Below are positions 32,301 through 43,420 of a DNA stretch of 64,000 bases, piece by piece. Source of the DNA: Ligula intestinalis (lineage: Eukaryota; Platyhelminthes; Cestoda; Diphyllobothriidea; Diphyllobothriidae). The notes beneath the pieces are model-generated. The model saw only the letters and a program-made list of their open reading frames with translations. It was not told where the DNA came from and did not search any database. Position 1 is the first letter of the stretch; each line of letters begins with the position of its first letter. A program made the position numbers and the translations under genes. Where the stretch lies: assembly GCA_036362985.1 (NCBI GenBank), contig JAYGXS010000001.1, positions 38,574,385 through 38,638,384 on the forward strand, given 5' to 3'.

Positions 32301-35300
32301 CGCTGGGGTTTACTCAAGCATCAGAAGAAACTTCGCAATTTTGGCTTGTTGACATTGTTTTGTCTGTAGTTGACCTAGCCATACGTCACTGCATGCTTTA
32401 AAGTGGTTCCAGTTAAGAATGATGATTAAAACCCCCATTCATTTTAAACCTTCCCCGGAAGCTTTGCTGTTCTAGTCGAGAAAGAACAGTCTGGTATAAG
32501 TTAAATAATACTATCCCAAACAAAGCATCACTACGTTCCTCAGTAAAGGAAAAAAGGGAGGAAACACCATGTAAACACTCTGTCGCCACCGAAATGTCAG
32601 ACTCCAACATCTAATGCAAAGTTCCAAAGCGGAGCAAACAGGTCATGCCTATGTCCTCAATTTAAGATTACTGTGTGATTTTACTAAAATCAAGGCAGTT
32701 TTTTGAAAATTTTTTGCACAATGAATTGTCTTTGTAGAGTGCTGTTAACCTTCCAGATACTCCGTACACCTTTGAAAGAGTACTCAATTTTTGATACACA
32801 TAAAATGGTCAACTAAAGTTCGATATTATAACAACAAAAAAGATTTCGGGAGTCATTTGGTAGAGTAGAAGTAATCTTGGTCGGTTATCAAATACTTACA
32901 TATGAATAAATGCATTATATGTCGGTTATAAATTCGGATTAGTGCTGGTTAAAAAGATAGCATACAGTTGACATCAAAATAGTTAAAAATAAAATATTTT
33001 TTCGACTTCTTTGACTTATTGAAGTGAAGCCGTCATGCTGATTGGCATGTGACCTAATCTCAACTCACTTTAGGAATACTAGAATGTCGGCTATTGATCG
33101 AGTATCTGTAGAACCATCTGCCAAAATCTTATCATCAAAAATAAGTGCATTTAGTATGCGCCCAGTTTTGTGAAGTTAATTTTATTTCATGTAAAACACG
33201 CTAAGTAAGATGTTTTCATATTCCTTTCGTGAAAATAACTCTTTTTTCATATCCATATTAAAACAAAAGGTGCCTTTTAATTCTGCAAGTCTTCCAATTT
33301 GTGATGCCAGACATTTTTTAAATTTGTTAGATTCCAATTTATGTAAACTTCTTCATGACCGTCTACTTGTACAAACTGAAGAATTAATATTACAAATTTG
33401 TGCAGTGAGTGCGAAACATGTTGTTTGTCTATTAATTTAAAAATAGAAAAACTGCTACTTCATTAACTATTCAACCATTTCGAAATCCTCATACTTGCAA
33501 ACCTCGAAAGCAAAACTTAACGTTTTCCCCGACGGCAAACTTTACAGGCATCAGCTAAAAAAGTTTTGCTGTCAATAACTGCATCAAAAGAGTGATTGGA
33601 GAAGTGCCCAATACTTCTTCTGCAGGTAGTGTAAGTTAAGAAGCTGTTGCAAAATGTTCATTGAATCGCTAATATTCTAGCATATAATATTTACTTCGGG
33701 CGTTCGCGGTATTTCAGTCAGGATGTTGATTCATGTAAATAGTTCGTTACAAACGAATGGATAAGGTAGAAATTTAGTCATTGCTTTCTGTCAGTCAATT
33801 TTTTCAGCATTTGTGATGCTAAACGTGTCATTGTTTGAAATACTGAAAACATTATTAGATTAACCCGGCAATCCTCGGTTACCGGGTTACCATTGGTGTT
33901 GACCTGCTACATCATCGTTTATCTGCTTCAATTAACTCACTGCAGGAAAGCCACTTGGAACACTTCTGCCAAACGAATGCGTTATCAGTGAACTAAAAAC
34001 ATTGAATTCTAGACTACTGGCTAAACAATTAGACAAAGGAATGTTTTTAGTATCCCAGAATGTAGAATATTTTGTTTCCTGTATAGCATTAGCGCAAGGG
34101 TCTGCTCTAGTTTTTGATTTGTCTCTTTCTTTTAGCACACACGATTAAGAAATAAGCCTCAATTTATATAAGCGGAACGGCTTGATACTGTCTTACTACA
34201 TTATCTGTTAGTGTATATATACAGCAAACTGTGAGTTTATTTTTTCGCTTACAGAATTGTGTAGAGTTGTAGTTTAGAACTGTTTTTTGGTTCCAGAAAA
34301 ATAGATCGCGGAAGAACAAATTAGAACTACCTTCTGCTATCTTGTTGGGAAATAAGTTCTCAGAAATGAAACAAAATATTTTTTAATGTGCAAAACATGT
34401 TTCGGCTGATGATCAGTCGATTTCAACATGTGCAATACTGTAACTTGCAGCAAAAAGTGTAGCTTTCTCCTATTTAGTGAATATTCTTTAATTATAGACT
34501 AATTTTTAAATCTCGTGAGCGATACAGGAAGGAACAATGCATGAAACCATGAAAGAAAATATTAAGGAAATTCTCTCCTGGTGACAGCTTGGTTTACATC
34601 GATTAGACTTTCCTGGTCGAAAGAAAATTAACACTTTATGGGTAGGGAGTTTGCAGATTTGAATAATTCAATTGACCCAATTGTAAAATATTCGTAGCCT
34701 CGATGGAATTCGTACCCATAGAGCAGGGGAGACTTTAGTACAGCCAGTGCTCTACCATTGAGCTAAAAAAGTACGCCGAAAGTTTGAATTTAATCACAGT
34801 TGGGCTGATTTACCTGCCCAGCCTACTGCAAGTATGGAATCCACCATTGCGGATTTAGTAAGCTGTCTGCCCCGGACTGGATTTTCTTAGCAATCAACCT
34901 AAAATTCACTAGAATAACTACCAGACTAACGTAATTAATAGGCGAGTTTGGCAGATTTGAGTCATTCTGTGGACCCACTGAGGCCATGAAATTTTCACGA
35001 TTGAGTCATTTGAACTAACGCATTAATTTTGGAGTTGGGTACGCGAATTAAAGAAACGTTGGCAACGCATGATTGTGCGACTCTACTAGACGACAAAAAA
35101 CTACTGTATGACCATAATAACGAACAAAGTCGATAGGTAAGCATGCGATGCGGTAATGGTGGCGATCGTGGTAGGACAAATTTAATGACGCAAAAGAGGT
35201 TGGTAACACGTTGACCGTATGTCACCATCATCGCTAAACGGAGCTCGTTGCTTCGCAATAAACTGTACCCTATTAAACATCCGAATGTCCACACTTACAT

Positions 35301-36600
35301 GCACCCAACCTCACCCCAACCATAACGCAAAACTCAACCCTAAATGTAACATTGTCCATTGTGTTCATTAGGGGTAAGCACGATAGTTCGTTACCAAATC
35401 CCATTTTAATTGTATAGCTTAATCTACGAGAAAGCGAAGGTTTCTTCAGCTAACGAACCTAAAGATTTAACTTATTTTAGGGTAGACACCTTGTCAGGCA
35501 GTAAAAGGTAATTAAAATAACTGTTAGCTTTCGTATTTATTTGGTCTCCATTTTTCCCAGATAGTTTCATCGTGTTGAAGGTAATCGTTCTAAACCAGTG
35601 CATTTTATATCATATTAAATCTTTCAACTCACGTACATTTATGTATCAATCTAATAAAACAACGTTTATAATTTTTTTAAATCTAAAATTTTGATCTTAT
35701 GACGATTAATTCTACGCAGTTTCATTCAAACTGGATTATGTTTGCAATAGGAATATTTGAGACGATATAAGTTAATGAACACTGATAATAAAGATGAATT
35801 ATATTACTATTTTTCAGATGATTTGATTGACCTTATAACTTTTTGCGAACTTGCAAGCTGATTATATGTATCACTAGAGTGATAACGTTTCGAGCATCGT
35901 TTAGTCAAACCCAATTCTGCAACTGTTTCAGCTAATTCAATGTTCCACGAGGTTGGATGCTTACCAAACTTTAGAAGCCACTTTATCACTCACAAACATT
36001 TTAATTTACTCTCTTGTGTTTTAGACATAATTTAGTAAATTAAACAGTTTTAGCAAATTTTTCACTTACTTTATTTTTAGACATATATCGGCTGTCCATT
36101 GGTTCGTAAAGTGGCCTATTCAGCCTTATTTTGAATGACAAACAAGGAGCGCAATGTGCCTAGCAGATATTGGAGTAGCACAAACATTAACTAAGACGAC
36201 ATATTTCCCACATGCTGGCAAAAGCCTATCATGTTAAGTAGTTTGGAGTTCCATGGTAATTAATGTCACACTAAACAGCGACTCCAAACCATACCTTTAC
36301 TTCGCTTGCGCCCCTCAATATAGCGTCCTTTAGGATCTGCTTTGCGTCTATCTTCAGCGCCTTGACCTTCAGGTAGAGGCCGTAGAGCTCATCCAGATCA
36401 CACAGTGCACTCTTCTTCTGATTTCCCTGCAATTCCCGAAGCTCATGGCCAGGAATAGGACATCCAAGTTTCTGCAGGGCATCGCGGATTTCTTCCCGTG
36501 GAATGGCTCCCTTAGTCTGAAGGTCTGGGAAAGCGGCATTCAGATCCGCCAGCTGTTCCGCATCGAATTGGTGGCCACCGTTGTTCATACCGGTCTCCAT
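25992..36600 (-). CDS. plastin/fimbrin, four-exon gene
   Basis: Join of 36600-36295, 31464-31201, 28814-27864 and 26363-25992, giving 630 residues, the usual plastin length (about 625-630). Plastins cross-link actin filaments into tight bundles through two tandem actin-binding domains, each made of two calponin-homology (CH) domains, after an N-terminal EF-hand region. Order here: EF-hand region about 10-100, CH1 about 117-235, CH2 about 266-379, CH3 about 395-502, CH4 about 521-615. All introns are GT-AG and in phase 0. The start is ATG at 36600. The frame stays open upstream to a GTG at 36645 but has no earlier ATG, and the 630-residue length supports this start. Both EF-hand loops are degenerate and the tail is Gln-rich. 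Family call is firm; paralogue status is unknown. Confidence 0.95.
26686..26938. repeat. small P2-ended foldback in plastin intron 3
   Basis: The arms (about 26686-26726 and 26898-26938) read CGAACTCTTGCGGGAGTCCA on the left and TGGAATCCCACAAGAGTTCG on the right, each next to TCAGAGATAAA or its complement. The left flank also has CGATCACCGG, a P2 word of cassette 4 (48719-49590). There is no endonuclease inside; the middle holds tandem repeats. Confidence 0.65.
26765..26897 (+). repeat. 47-bp tandem repeat, about 2.8 units
   Basis: Units start at 26765, 26812 and 26859. They share CCCCCTTCC(C/T)CTC, ATAAAT(G/A)TTGCTTG and GTTAATT-like ends. The third unit is cut short by the right foldback arm. 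A partial inverted copy of the unit (CGAAATTAAGCAAAATTTAT) lies at 26730-26755. Confidence 0.75.
27864..28814 (-). CDS. PLS: plastin exon 3 (end of CH1, CH2, CH3)
   Basis: A single 951-bp exon of 317 codons, residues 191-507. It completes CH1 (NSAAAIGCCVVNIG, HLVLGLIWQLI), then covers CH2 (ELLMRWVNFHL to LNLGFVATLFNMYPG) and CH3 (YRNWMNSMGV to QVLGSCFQFMRAYT). No internal stops or frameshifts. The acceptor is TTTCTCCAG|CGCAAC and the donor GAG|GTGCGT. Such a long exon carrying more than two CH domains is compact for this family. Confidence 0.95.
28815..31200 (-). other. plastin intron 2
   Basis: 2,386 bp; donor GTAAGT and acceptor TTTCTCCAG. AT-rich. No repeat family or gene recognised. Confidence 0.9.
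31201..31464 (-). CDS. PLS: plastin exon 2 (first half of CH1)
   Basis: Residues 103-190, beginning EYDGVVGGKH and entering CH1 at ASEERAFTNWINKHL. The NGIVLSKIVNIAVPNTIDER segment carries the conserved CH-domain core and the plastin-type VPNTIDER motif. The acceptor is CTTTTGTAG|GAATAT and the donor AAG|GTAAGT, a near-consensus site. The exon ends in SMSALFK and continues in exon 3 with RNENLTLVINSA. Confidence 0.95.
31465..36294 (-). other. plastin intron 1
   Basis: 4,830 bp; donor GTATGG and acceptor CTTTTGTAG. It holds a SINE2 copy (34620-35010) and a short GTTAGGG-type stretch near 35300 on the minus strand. A large first intron is common in invertebrate genes and could contain regulatory DNA; I see no definable site. 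Confidence 0.9.
34620..35010 (-). repeat. SINE2 copy in plastin intron 1
   Basis: In complement it carries TTTAGCTCAATGGTAGAGCA, a tRNA A-box-like arm. Before it lie CAGCTTACTAAATCCGCAAT, GGTGGATTCCATAC and CCCAACTGTGATTAAATT. The words AATCTGCCAAACTC and AATCTGCAAACTCC occur near the two ends. All are shared with the copy at 61685-62035 in the same order. Confidence 0.7.
36295..36600 (-). CDS. PLS: plastin exon 1 (EF-hand region)
   Basis: Residues 1-102, starting METGMNNGGHQFD. It holds the two EF-hand-like motifs of plastin. Loop 1 is D26-LQTKGAIPRE-E37: positions 3 and 5 are Gln and Lys instead of acidic or Asn ligands. Loop 2 is N60-QKKSALCDLD-E71: positions 3, 5 and 6 are Lys, Ser and Ala. 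Calcium binding is therefore unlikely. The PIPGHELRELQ segment matches the plastin linker between the two motifs. The donor is AAG|GTATGG. A (GTT)n run lies immediately 5' of the ATG, in the presumed leader. Confidence 0.9.
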
Positions 36601-37124
36601 GCTGGTTGTTGTTGTTGTTGTTATCGAAGGTGCACCCGAACGCACAAGTAGTCAGAGGTACGGATCAGAGCAGGCCAAGACACCGTTTGAGCCGCCTTAG
36701 GTGTGCTACCGCGTTATCAGATCTCGCGCCGACTGTCAGCCACCAATAAAATCTGTCATAAGCGGGTGCAAATATAGAAAGTAGACGGCATTGTGCACGC
36801 ACGGGCGGGGGTGCGGGGGTGTGAACAGGGTTACACGAATAGGTACCTGCCAAGCCATAGAGAACACACACAGGGAGTGAGCAACCGTGACGCGACCTTG
36901 GTGTGTGAACACACTTAACGCCGCGTGATTTCTGCGCACCTTCACTACTGGTGCACTATTGGTGCCCGCGCACTACAAAGATCTCGCACATCCACATACC
37001 CGCGCACCCAGAGAAAGAGGTAAACAGTCCACTGTTAAGGTTCTTATGTCTGCATAACGAACCGCCCAGCGACGGCGCACGACGGTATATGCATCAGTCT
37101 GTGGCGCTTGATAAAACACAGCTC
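36601..37124 (-). promoter_or_regulatory. presumed plastin 5' region
   Basis: This must contain the plastin leader and perhaps its promoter, but I can define neither a TATA box nor a transcription start. A splice acceptor for a 5' exon or a trans-spliced leader cannot be excluded. No coding frame is supported here. Confidence 0.3.
36604..36622 (+). repeat. (GTT)n microsatellite
   Basis: A short GTT run immediately upstream of the plastin ATG on the minus strand, read as AAC repeats in the presumed 5' leader. Confidence 0.85.
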
Positions 37125-37275
37125 ACTTTGCAGTGGAGGAAGCTGTGTTCTCGTTCTCCTTTCCGTTCTCTTCCTTGTTTTTTCGCTCGTTATTCTTTCT
37201 GTTTTCTTCTCTCTTTCCCTTTCCCTCTCTGTCTCCTTCTTCTTTTCTTATTCCATGCACTACCTGTTCTTCAGT
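37125..37275 (+). repeat. polypyrimidine low-complexity tract
   Basis: About 150 bp very rich in C and T. Overlapping Ser/Phe/Leu-rich frames here arise from this composition and are not genes. Confidence 0.8.
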
Positions 37276-37479
37276 GCTCACCTCCGGCTTGTTCTCCTTT
37301 ATAGTACTGCACCCATCCCACCTCAGGCAACCGATCAGCTAGGTGGTGGCATGTTGCTGGCAGTGGGGGAAAGAATGAGGTCGACCTTCAGCGAATTTCT
37401 TTCCACACTAAACACAATCTGATGCACTTGAAGCTACCATGATGCGTTTGGAGGGTTGTCAGCTGATGGGATAACTTGG

Positions 37480-37690
37480 ACACTATAGTCAGACCAGTGT
37501 GTGTCTTATTGTGTAGAGTGGCTAACTGTGGGCTGAGAGTCAGACTGCAATAGCTCCTTCTTAATGTGCCCTTTACGTGAGAGCCTGCCTAGCGAATTGG
37601 TGTTGTTGTGGCGCATGTTTAAGTGTGTTTCGAGCACACAGCCCTCCCCCACCTCTGGTTTTCTCGAACTTTGTCTTAACATCCGGTTCA
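37480..37690 (+). repeat. R4 repeat copy
   Basis: GTCAGACCAGTGTGTGTC and AATAGCTCCTTCTTAATGTG match 16035-16195. The copy continues for roughly 100 bp with weaker similarity. Confidence 0.5.
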
Positions 37691-38184
37691 GTCGTATGAG
37701 TGGTCAAAGAGTGATGTAGACCCGGCGAGTCCACTTTCACTATAATTCAGATATAGTCACCGCGTCTGTCTTCAGCGGGCTGAAGCTCGTAGTGGACAGC
37801 ATCGAGAGCGATGATCAACCTGCCAGCGCTGTTTAGAGAAGAGGGTGGACGAACAATAACTGAGCGACTGAGGAGACTATCTGTGTATGTCATCTTTGGG
37901 TTTATTGTTCTTTTAAAAAGTCCGGTGTAAATTGTAAGTGCAATTGCAGTGACCTGATTCTTATAGTCGGGCACGCATCTGAGACGTTTAAAAGGTCACG
38001 TTTTACAAGTCTATTACGCGCGAGGTCGTGTCACCTGACATGGCATTCGTCAAAGTATCCCGAGTGTGGCGTCTCTGTTTTTGCTCGGGGCTCAGGGTCG
38101 AAACTTCATACAAACAGCGAGAATGACGATCGAACTGTTTGACAAACGCAGGCAGAGGCATTTAAGAAGTCACTTATGATTTGG
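37691..38184. other. no feature recognised
   Basis: Unannotated; the frame at 37747-37974 is not recognisable. Confidence 0.4.
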
Positions 38185-38318
38185 TGAATGGCACTGTCAG
38201 CGAAGACAGGAGAAACTGCAATAGCCATTTCTGACTCATAAGCCATCATCAGTCAGTCATGTCCAACCCCAAGTGGTGCACCACCCGAGGTTCAAACACG
38301 TGCCCTTTTGATCATAAG
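38185..38318 (-). repeat. SINE1, first part, split by LTR copy C
   Basis: The complement of the SINE1 body and B-box: CATTTCTGACTCATAAGCCA, CCAAGTGGTGCACCACC and GAGGTTCAAAC, then TTTTGATCATAAG where the LTR starts. The remainder resumes at 38887. Confidence 0.75.
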
Positions 38319-38886
38319 TGTTATAATCGAGTGTCTCAACACCGGTTATATCCTTGGTTGATCTCACTTGCGTCGCCACTGATATAACCGAGTGGGTTCC
38401 TGTGTCAGCACCGGTTATGTCCCCTTGTTACGTGTTAGAAAGAGAAGGCAGAACAGGATGGCAGATTGTACTTTACTGTTACTAGTTCTGCTTGTACATC
38501 AGCGCTGTCTTCTGTCGTCGGTAGCTCATCGGCCAACAGCAAGTCTTGTCACTAGCAGCAGAATCTTGGGTCATCGGCACCGTCTCCAGCAACAAAGTGG
38601 CCGCATTCAGCGGTGGCAGCATATTGAAGGGCCAGTAGTCAGTGCTCCCCATTGGCTCTCCACAAGAGGCCGAGCGCGCGTATGTGCATCTGTCCTCAGC
38701 GTGACATGCAGACAACAGCAAGATGGCCCCGGGGCAGTCTCGCTTGCACGTGCCTCCTTTGGCCTGGCCTAATGTCTGCCCTTTGAAGGTCGCTTGTAAC
38801 TGCATGAACGGTCGTCAGTAAGGTCCCTTTGTTCTGGTACCGTCAGGATTGCCCGAGTGATAACTCGCATCCGGGCTGTCCCAACA
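38319..38886 (+). mobile_element. solo LTR, copy C, inserted in a SINE
   Basis: A 568-bp element starting TGTTATAATCGAGTG and ending GTCCCAACA, flanked by a perfect 5-bp duplication ATAAG (38314-38318 and 38887-38891). The 5' part contains a partial internal duplication: TATAATCGAGTG near 38322 and TATAACCGAGTG near 38382, each followed by AACACCGGTTAT or AGCACCGGTTAT. It is homologous to copies A and B from about 38380 on. The frames inside (38392-38805) are not genes. Confidence 0.85.
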
Positions 38887-38925
38887 ATAAGTCTAACGCT
38901 CTAACCATCAAGCCACGTGTGGTGT
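38887..38925 (-). repeat. SINE1, second part after LTR copy C
   Basis: ATAAGTCTAACGCTCTAACC continues the tRNA-like head in complement (compare AAAGTCTAACGCCCTAACCA at 44217). This proves that the LTR landed inside an existing SINE. Confidence 0.75.
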
Positions 38926-39130
38926 ACCGACTGGGATTGGATATGACTGGCTGCTGATGGCTAACGAGCCAGAAGTAGCTATTTCAACATGCCTTTTCTT
39001 TTTCGGCAATGATATTTGCGTAGAGTAGTAACATTTATATGGGTTCTGGCGAGGCTTGAGAAGGAAACCCAAGGCAGAGCGGGACGAGTGACCTCCGGTA
39101 GCGATCGGTGAACATTCATCAACGATGTTC
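38926..39130 (+). repeat. SINE1 body and tail
   Basis: GACTGGCTGCTGATGGCTAA, CGAGCCAGAAGTAGC and GGCAATGATATTTGCG, then the tail AGCGATCGGTGAACATTCAT. It is head to head with the split minus-strand copy. Confidence 0.7.
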
Positions 39131-40869
39131 AGTTGATGTCAAAATTTAATACTGGCTGGACACCATTGTGGCCTCCGAGATCTAAATTTGGTTTATCTGC
39201 CTATTAAGCATTTCCAAATACTTTGCAACCCAACTAACAGAAGGTTAAATCAGTACTATGCTCTTGCTTCGTCATAAACAGCAGCTGGCATTTATTTTGC
39301 AGCAGGGATTTTCGGAGCCGCTCTGGACTCAGCGCGCATAGGCAATAAGGAAAAAATGTGGTTCTGGTGTCTTGAAAATCCTGAATATCTTTAGCCTTAA
39401 ACGCCTATATACAGAACTGATATAGGTTGAGCATAGCTACCAGTGATGGTTTGACCAACGATTTCGATGATGTCCACCATAAAGTCAAAGAGTAGAGATG
39501 GTGAACGTAATCAGATATAGTGAAAATATACACTATATAGTATATTATATAAAGTGAAAGTATACCACACTCTAAACTCTCATCCCGCTTGAACCTCTGA
39601 GAAGGCAGAGTCGAGATGAACAAAAGGGAATAAGGCTTAAGCTGGTTTCTCCAATGCAGGTCAAAAACAGCTGCTAACTTAGTCGGTAGTGACCGTAGCG
39701 ATTTACGCTGGAACTACTGCACTAAATACCTTCACTTACCGGCAGTAGGTTTCGAGAAAGACTCATGGAGACCGAGTCTGATATTGCTTCTAATGCTAAT
39801 ACTATTTAGAATATTGCTTACTAGTAGTGATAGTAGTGCTGATACTATTACTGAAGCTAACTTTTGTCAGCGGTGACGCTGATTAAAGCCAACACTGGGG
39901 CTCATATGCTCTCAATTCCAACGGGGGCCTTAATCGGGGTTTATGCTATTCCAGGTAACTACATGTTTGAGGCGCGGAGAAAATCGGGGCTTTCCTTGGT
40001 TTCTGCCCTCTCAATTCTGTCCACCAGGTTGCGTCATCTTATTGATTATCAAAACGTTATTAAGTAATAACTCAAGTTTTACTATGTCTTTATGTCACAT
40101 GGTGCCATTTGCCATTCTCAGGCTAACTTTCTTGTAATATCTAACTCTATCTCGAGGTTGAGGGGGATGGCTCCTGTCTAATAGGCGAGAAATCTGCGAC
40201 ATAATCAACTAATATTGCTTTATCCAATAAGCGTGTTAGTAGCTGAATATTAAGCCATACGAATAACAGATATTCCCATAACTACCGGTCGGACAGCTGG
40301 ATAGGTATCCACCGTATAACAGTTGGCCTGATGCTAAATTCTTAGCGACTTAGGGTACGGATTGAGGATAATGTCAGGACACACGAGCAGGTCCGCCCTG
40401 GAATTTAACGGAAGTCCACTTATCATGGAGGGGATGTATACTGCTGTGTTCAATCTTGTGGATTTTTAAATTGCCCTGCTATCCACCATCTCTGTAAAGG
40501 AGTTAGAAGTTTGGAAGTTCTGGTTGGTTTACTGTGCTCTGTGTTTCCAAAGAAAAAGCATTTTAAATCGGTGCCTTTATAAGGCAAAAAGCTGAATATG
40601 CGAGTCAAGCCTGGAGGCCATGGACGCAGCAAAATTACAACCGCACTGAAAGGGTGCATTAGCGTGCCACATAATTAGTAAGACACCAGGGACCAATGCC
40701 ATTAATAGTCTTACTTCCTATCTTCTGAGTTATATGCAGCTACGCGGATACTTCATACAAATTTCCTATACCGTGCGTGACTTGGATTCCATCGTCATAT
40801 ATGATAATGTTTTCCGAATGGCCACTACAACATATCTCTGGGGACTTCCTTCAAACTACGTGCGCCACA
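39131..40869. other. no feature recognised
   Basis: Unannotated. A few AT-rich palindromic words occur near 39530-39550 (ATATAGTATATTATAT). No gene or repeat family is identified. Confidence 0.4.
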
Positions 40870-41010
40870 TTGAAGATTGGATGTGAGGATGTATCTTTTC
40901 CCTGACCGGATCGTGGAACAACTTCCCGAGGCGATTGCTGTGTCCAGATGTGTGGAAACATTCAAACATCGACTTGATCTCCATATAATACAGCAAAACG
41001 TGGACTACAT
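40870..41010 (+). pseudogene. CR1-like LINE 3' end relic
   Basis: One plus frame reads FPDRIVEQLPEAIAVSRCVE, then TFKHRLDL; a neighbouring frame contains SWNNFPRRLL. Together they recall the (R)WNxLPxxVVxxxxVxxFKxxLD signature at the very C-terminus of CR1/Jockey-like LINE proteins. Only the last 50 or so residues remain. It is different from the LINE at 13119-14990. Confidence 0.5.
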
Positions 41011-42949
41011 GACTAATTTACCCTAAAAGCATCAGCGAACAATATGACTTAGTCTACACTCACCTGACTGTAGTTTCTTAACATCGTTTCTGATTTTTGA
41101 GATTTTCATGTGAAAAATAGGGATTTCAAAGGTGTGAGCGCACTTCTTAAGTACACTTACTGAATGACTGATCCTGCGATGATGGTTTTTAGCTGCAAAC
41201 CTTTCCGAACAAAGTGAATTTTTTGAATTTCTTGTTGGCGAGATTGTAATAGTGGTCATCACGCGACTTAATAGAAAAATATTCCGGTCAATCTTCGATG
41301 ATGGTTTTTAGATGTAATGGTTTCCATCCATCTGCATAAATCAGACTGAGTAAAAATGAATGATACGTTTGCTGCAACTAGAAAGGAGAGTAAGACACTG
41401 AATAACGTACAAAACTCAGTCAACTGTGGAGACGCAACGTGCATATTTTTAAAGATTTCATAAATATGTGTCAACAGGCAAGCATATTTTGACGTCACGC
41501 AAAAGGTTTCAAGGCAAATGTTGTTGGTGTCGAAAAAAATTTCTGGTCGGCCAACAGTTTTTGGAGAGATATTGGACCAATTTCATGGGGCATTTAGTCG
41601 TAGTAATAGGAGGTCTGTGCCAGGAGTAAGCCAGGAAACCTAGATCCAAAAGTCAACCTTTTTGTTTGCCCAAAGAAAACGCTTGCGACCGACACCTACA
41701 AGCAGGTGTTAAAGCTGGGTGAGTGGCAAATGCTCTGCAAAGATATTCATAATGTTTGCGAATATTTACATGTTTAACCTTAAAAGTCGATTCAGCAAAC
41801 ATTGTTTTCAAAAATGCCTCATGGGGCCTATTGAACCGGGATTATAAATGTCCCGGAATTAATTCCTTTAGTTATGTTACACCCCGCAGGGAATGGTCAC
41901 ATATTAAGGGCATTGGGACTGCGGGATTGGAGTTGCTGAAAAAATAAATTTGCCGAATTGACCTTTAATGTTTAGAATAGCCTGGAATATGATTATTTTG
42001 AAAACCATCACAAACGGCTCACACCTTCATAATATTTAATACCTTCGGAAAACTTTAAAATAACTGCCTTACATAAGGTTTTCTTTGAAATTTATAAAAC
42101 AAAATGACGCATGTCAACAATTAAGCCCATTAGGATTGCTTTCTTTTCAGCAACTACTCGCTTGCTCTCAAATGTCATCAAATGTTAAAGATCACCCTGT
42201 AATTAACAGTTAAATCAGTTAATTAACAGTCGTATTGGGACATGAAGGCCTTCCTCATAACAGTTGGTTATTTAATTGGAGTGTAGGCCATCAGTACCAA
42301 AAATGACTGTAATGGCACCTGTTCGCACTTATTCCAGCTCGCTTCAATGAAAGGTAACCCGTGTCACCACAAATGACAGGTCACAAGCCGATAGAGCTAC
42401 ATACGAAGCGTACAAGATTCCCAAGTGAGTGAGTGTCATTGCAAATCAGATGTTGCTCTAAATACACCCCGCTACAGTTCGACAGTGTTCCATTTTCGTC
42501 ACTATTATCTTATGAATTTGCCCCATTTCCAAAAGTACTGGAAGCAAAAAACAGCTGTCTACGTTGAGTGAGGGTAGGGGGACTTGGTGGATCTACTAAA
42601 AATGCCAGCCATATCTCCGGAAGCTAGCTAAAGAAGGTGCTATTTGCTGTCAATCAGATTTGACTGATAGACTTGCCAGAGTGCTTGCTCAAAACTCGAC
42701 TCCTCCTCCTAGGTTACACTTTGATCTAAAATGCGTACTGTTGCTGTTTGAACGTCGCTCGAAGCTTTTTCTTAATTTCCCGCTGCTTGAAACATATTTG
42801 CATACACAAGTACTCCTTCTGACTCAGTAAACCCTCACCTCGACCTGTCAAAGGCGAAGTACTGTTGGTAGAGGTGGCTCAGGTGGGAAGGCGGTGAATG
42901 CAAGAACATCTAGTCGCCAGAAAACACGTATGAGAGCGAGAGAGAAAGA
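41011..42949. other. no gene recognised
   Basis: A short motif GATGATGGTTTTTAG occurs at 41178 and 41298 in direct orientation. The rest is unannotated AT-rich sequence. Confidence 0.4.
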
Positions 42950-42959
42950 GATGTCAGAC

Positions 42960-43420
42960 ATCAACGCGGAGGTTTTGTTGTGTGTGAGTGAGTGAGTGAG
43001 TGCGTGAATGAGTAATTCGGATGCCACGCTTTACAGCTACGTCATATGCGGTTGTGCTGGGTGCATGCGTGCCTGCGTGCGCGGGTGTGAGTGGGTGGCT
43101 GATCCGTTCGGCTGCCGTTGACCCCGAGGTCTGAATACGCGCAAGCCTAATTACGCTGGAATCGGTCGAAATCAGCAATTCTGTGCAGCAGCCGGTGACG
43201 CATAACATAGGCAGCGAAGAGAGTGAGAGAGCTAAACCACAACGGAGGCCTAGTGTGCGTATGCGCAAGCGATCGAGCGCGCCTATTGTGCAGACATATG
43301 ATGCCGTGTGAATGCACCTGCACACATACACACACACCCAGAACCGGTCTGTTTACCGAAATGGAACGTGCTAGCGCAGGCAGAGAGAGAAAGGGCATTG
43401 TGTACGAGAAAACGAGAAGG
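42960..43420. repeat. microsatellite-rich stretch
   Basis: GTGAGTGAGTGAGTGAGTG at 42983-43001, a GTGCG-rich run near 43065-43090 and a CACA-rich run near 43320-43340. Overlapping frames here on both strands are due to low complexity. Confidence 0.7.

Noticed and set aside
36601..36645. Upstream extension of the plastin frame to 36645
   Set aside because: The first codon of that extension is GTG, not ATG, and it encodes a Thr run from the GTT microsatellite. ATG at 36600 gives a 630-residue protein, the usual plastin length.
37108..37422. Ser/Phe/Leu-rich open frames
   Set aside because: Three overlapping frames arise from a polypyrimidine tract and have no domain or splice evidence.
38392..38805. 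Open frames on both strands
   Set aside because: Inside solo LTR copy C; not conserved in copies A and B.
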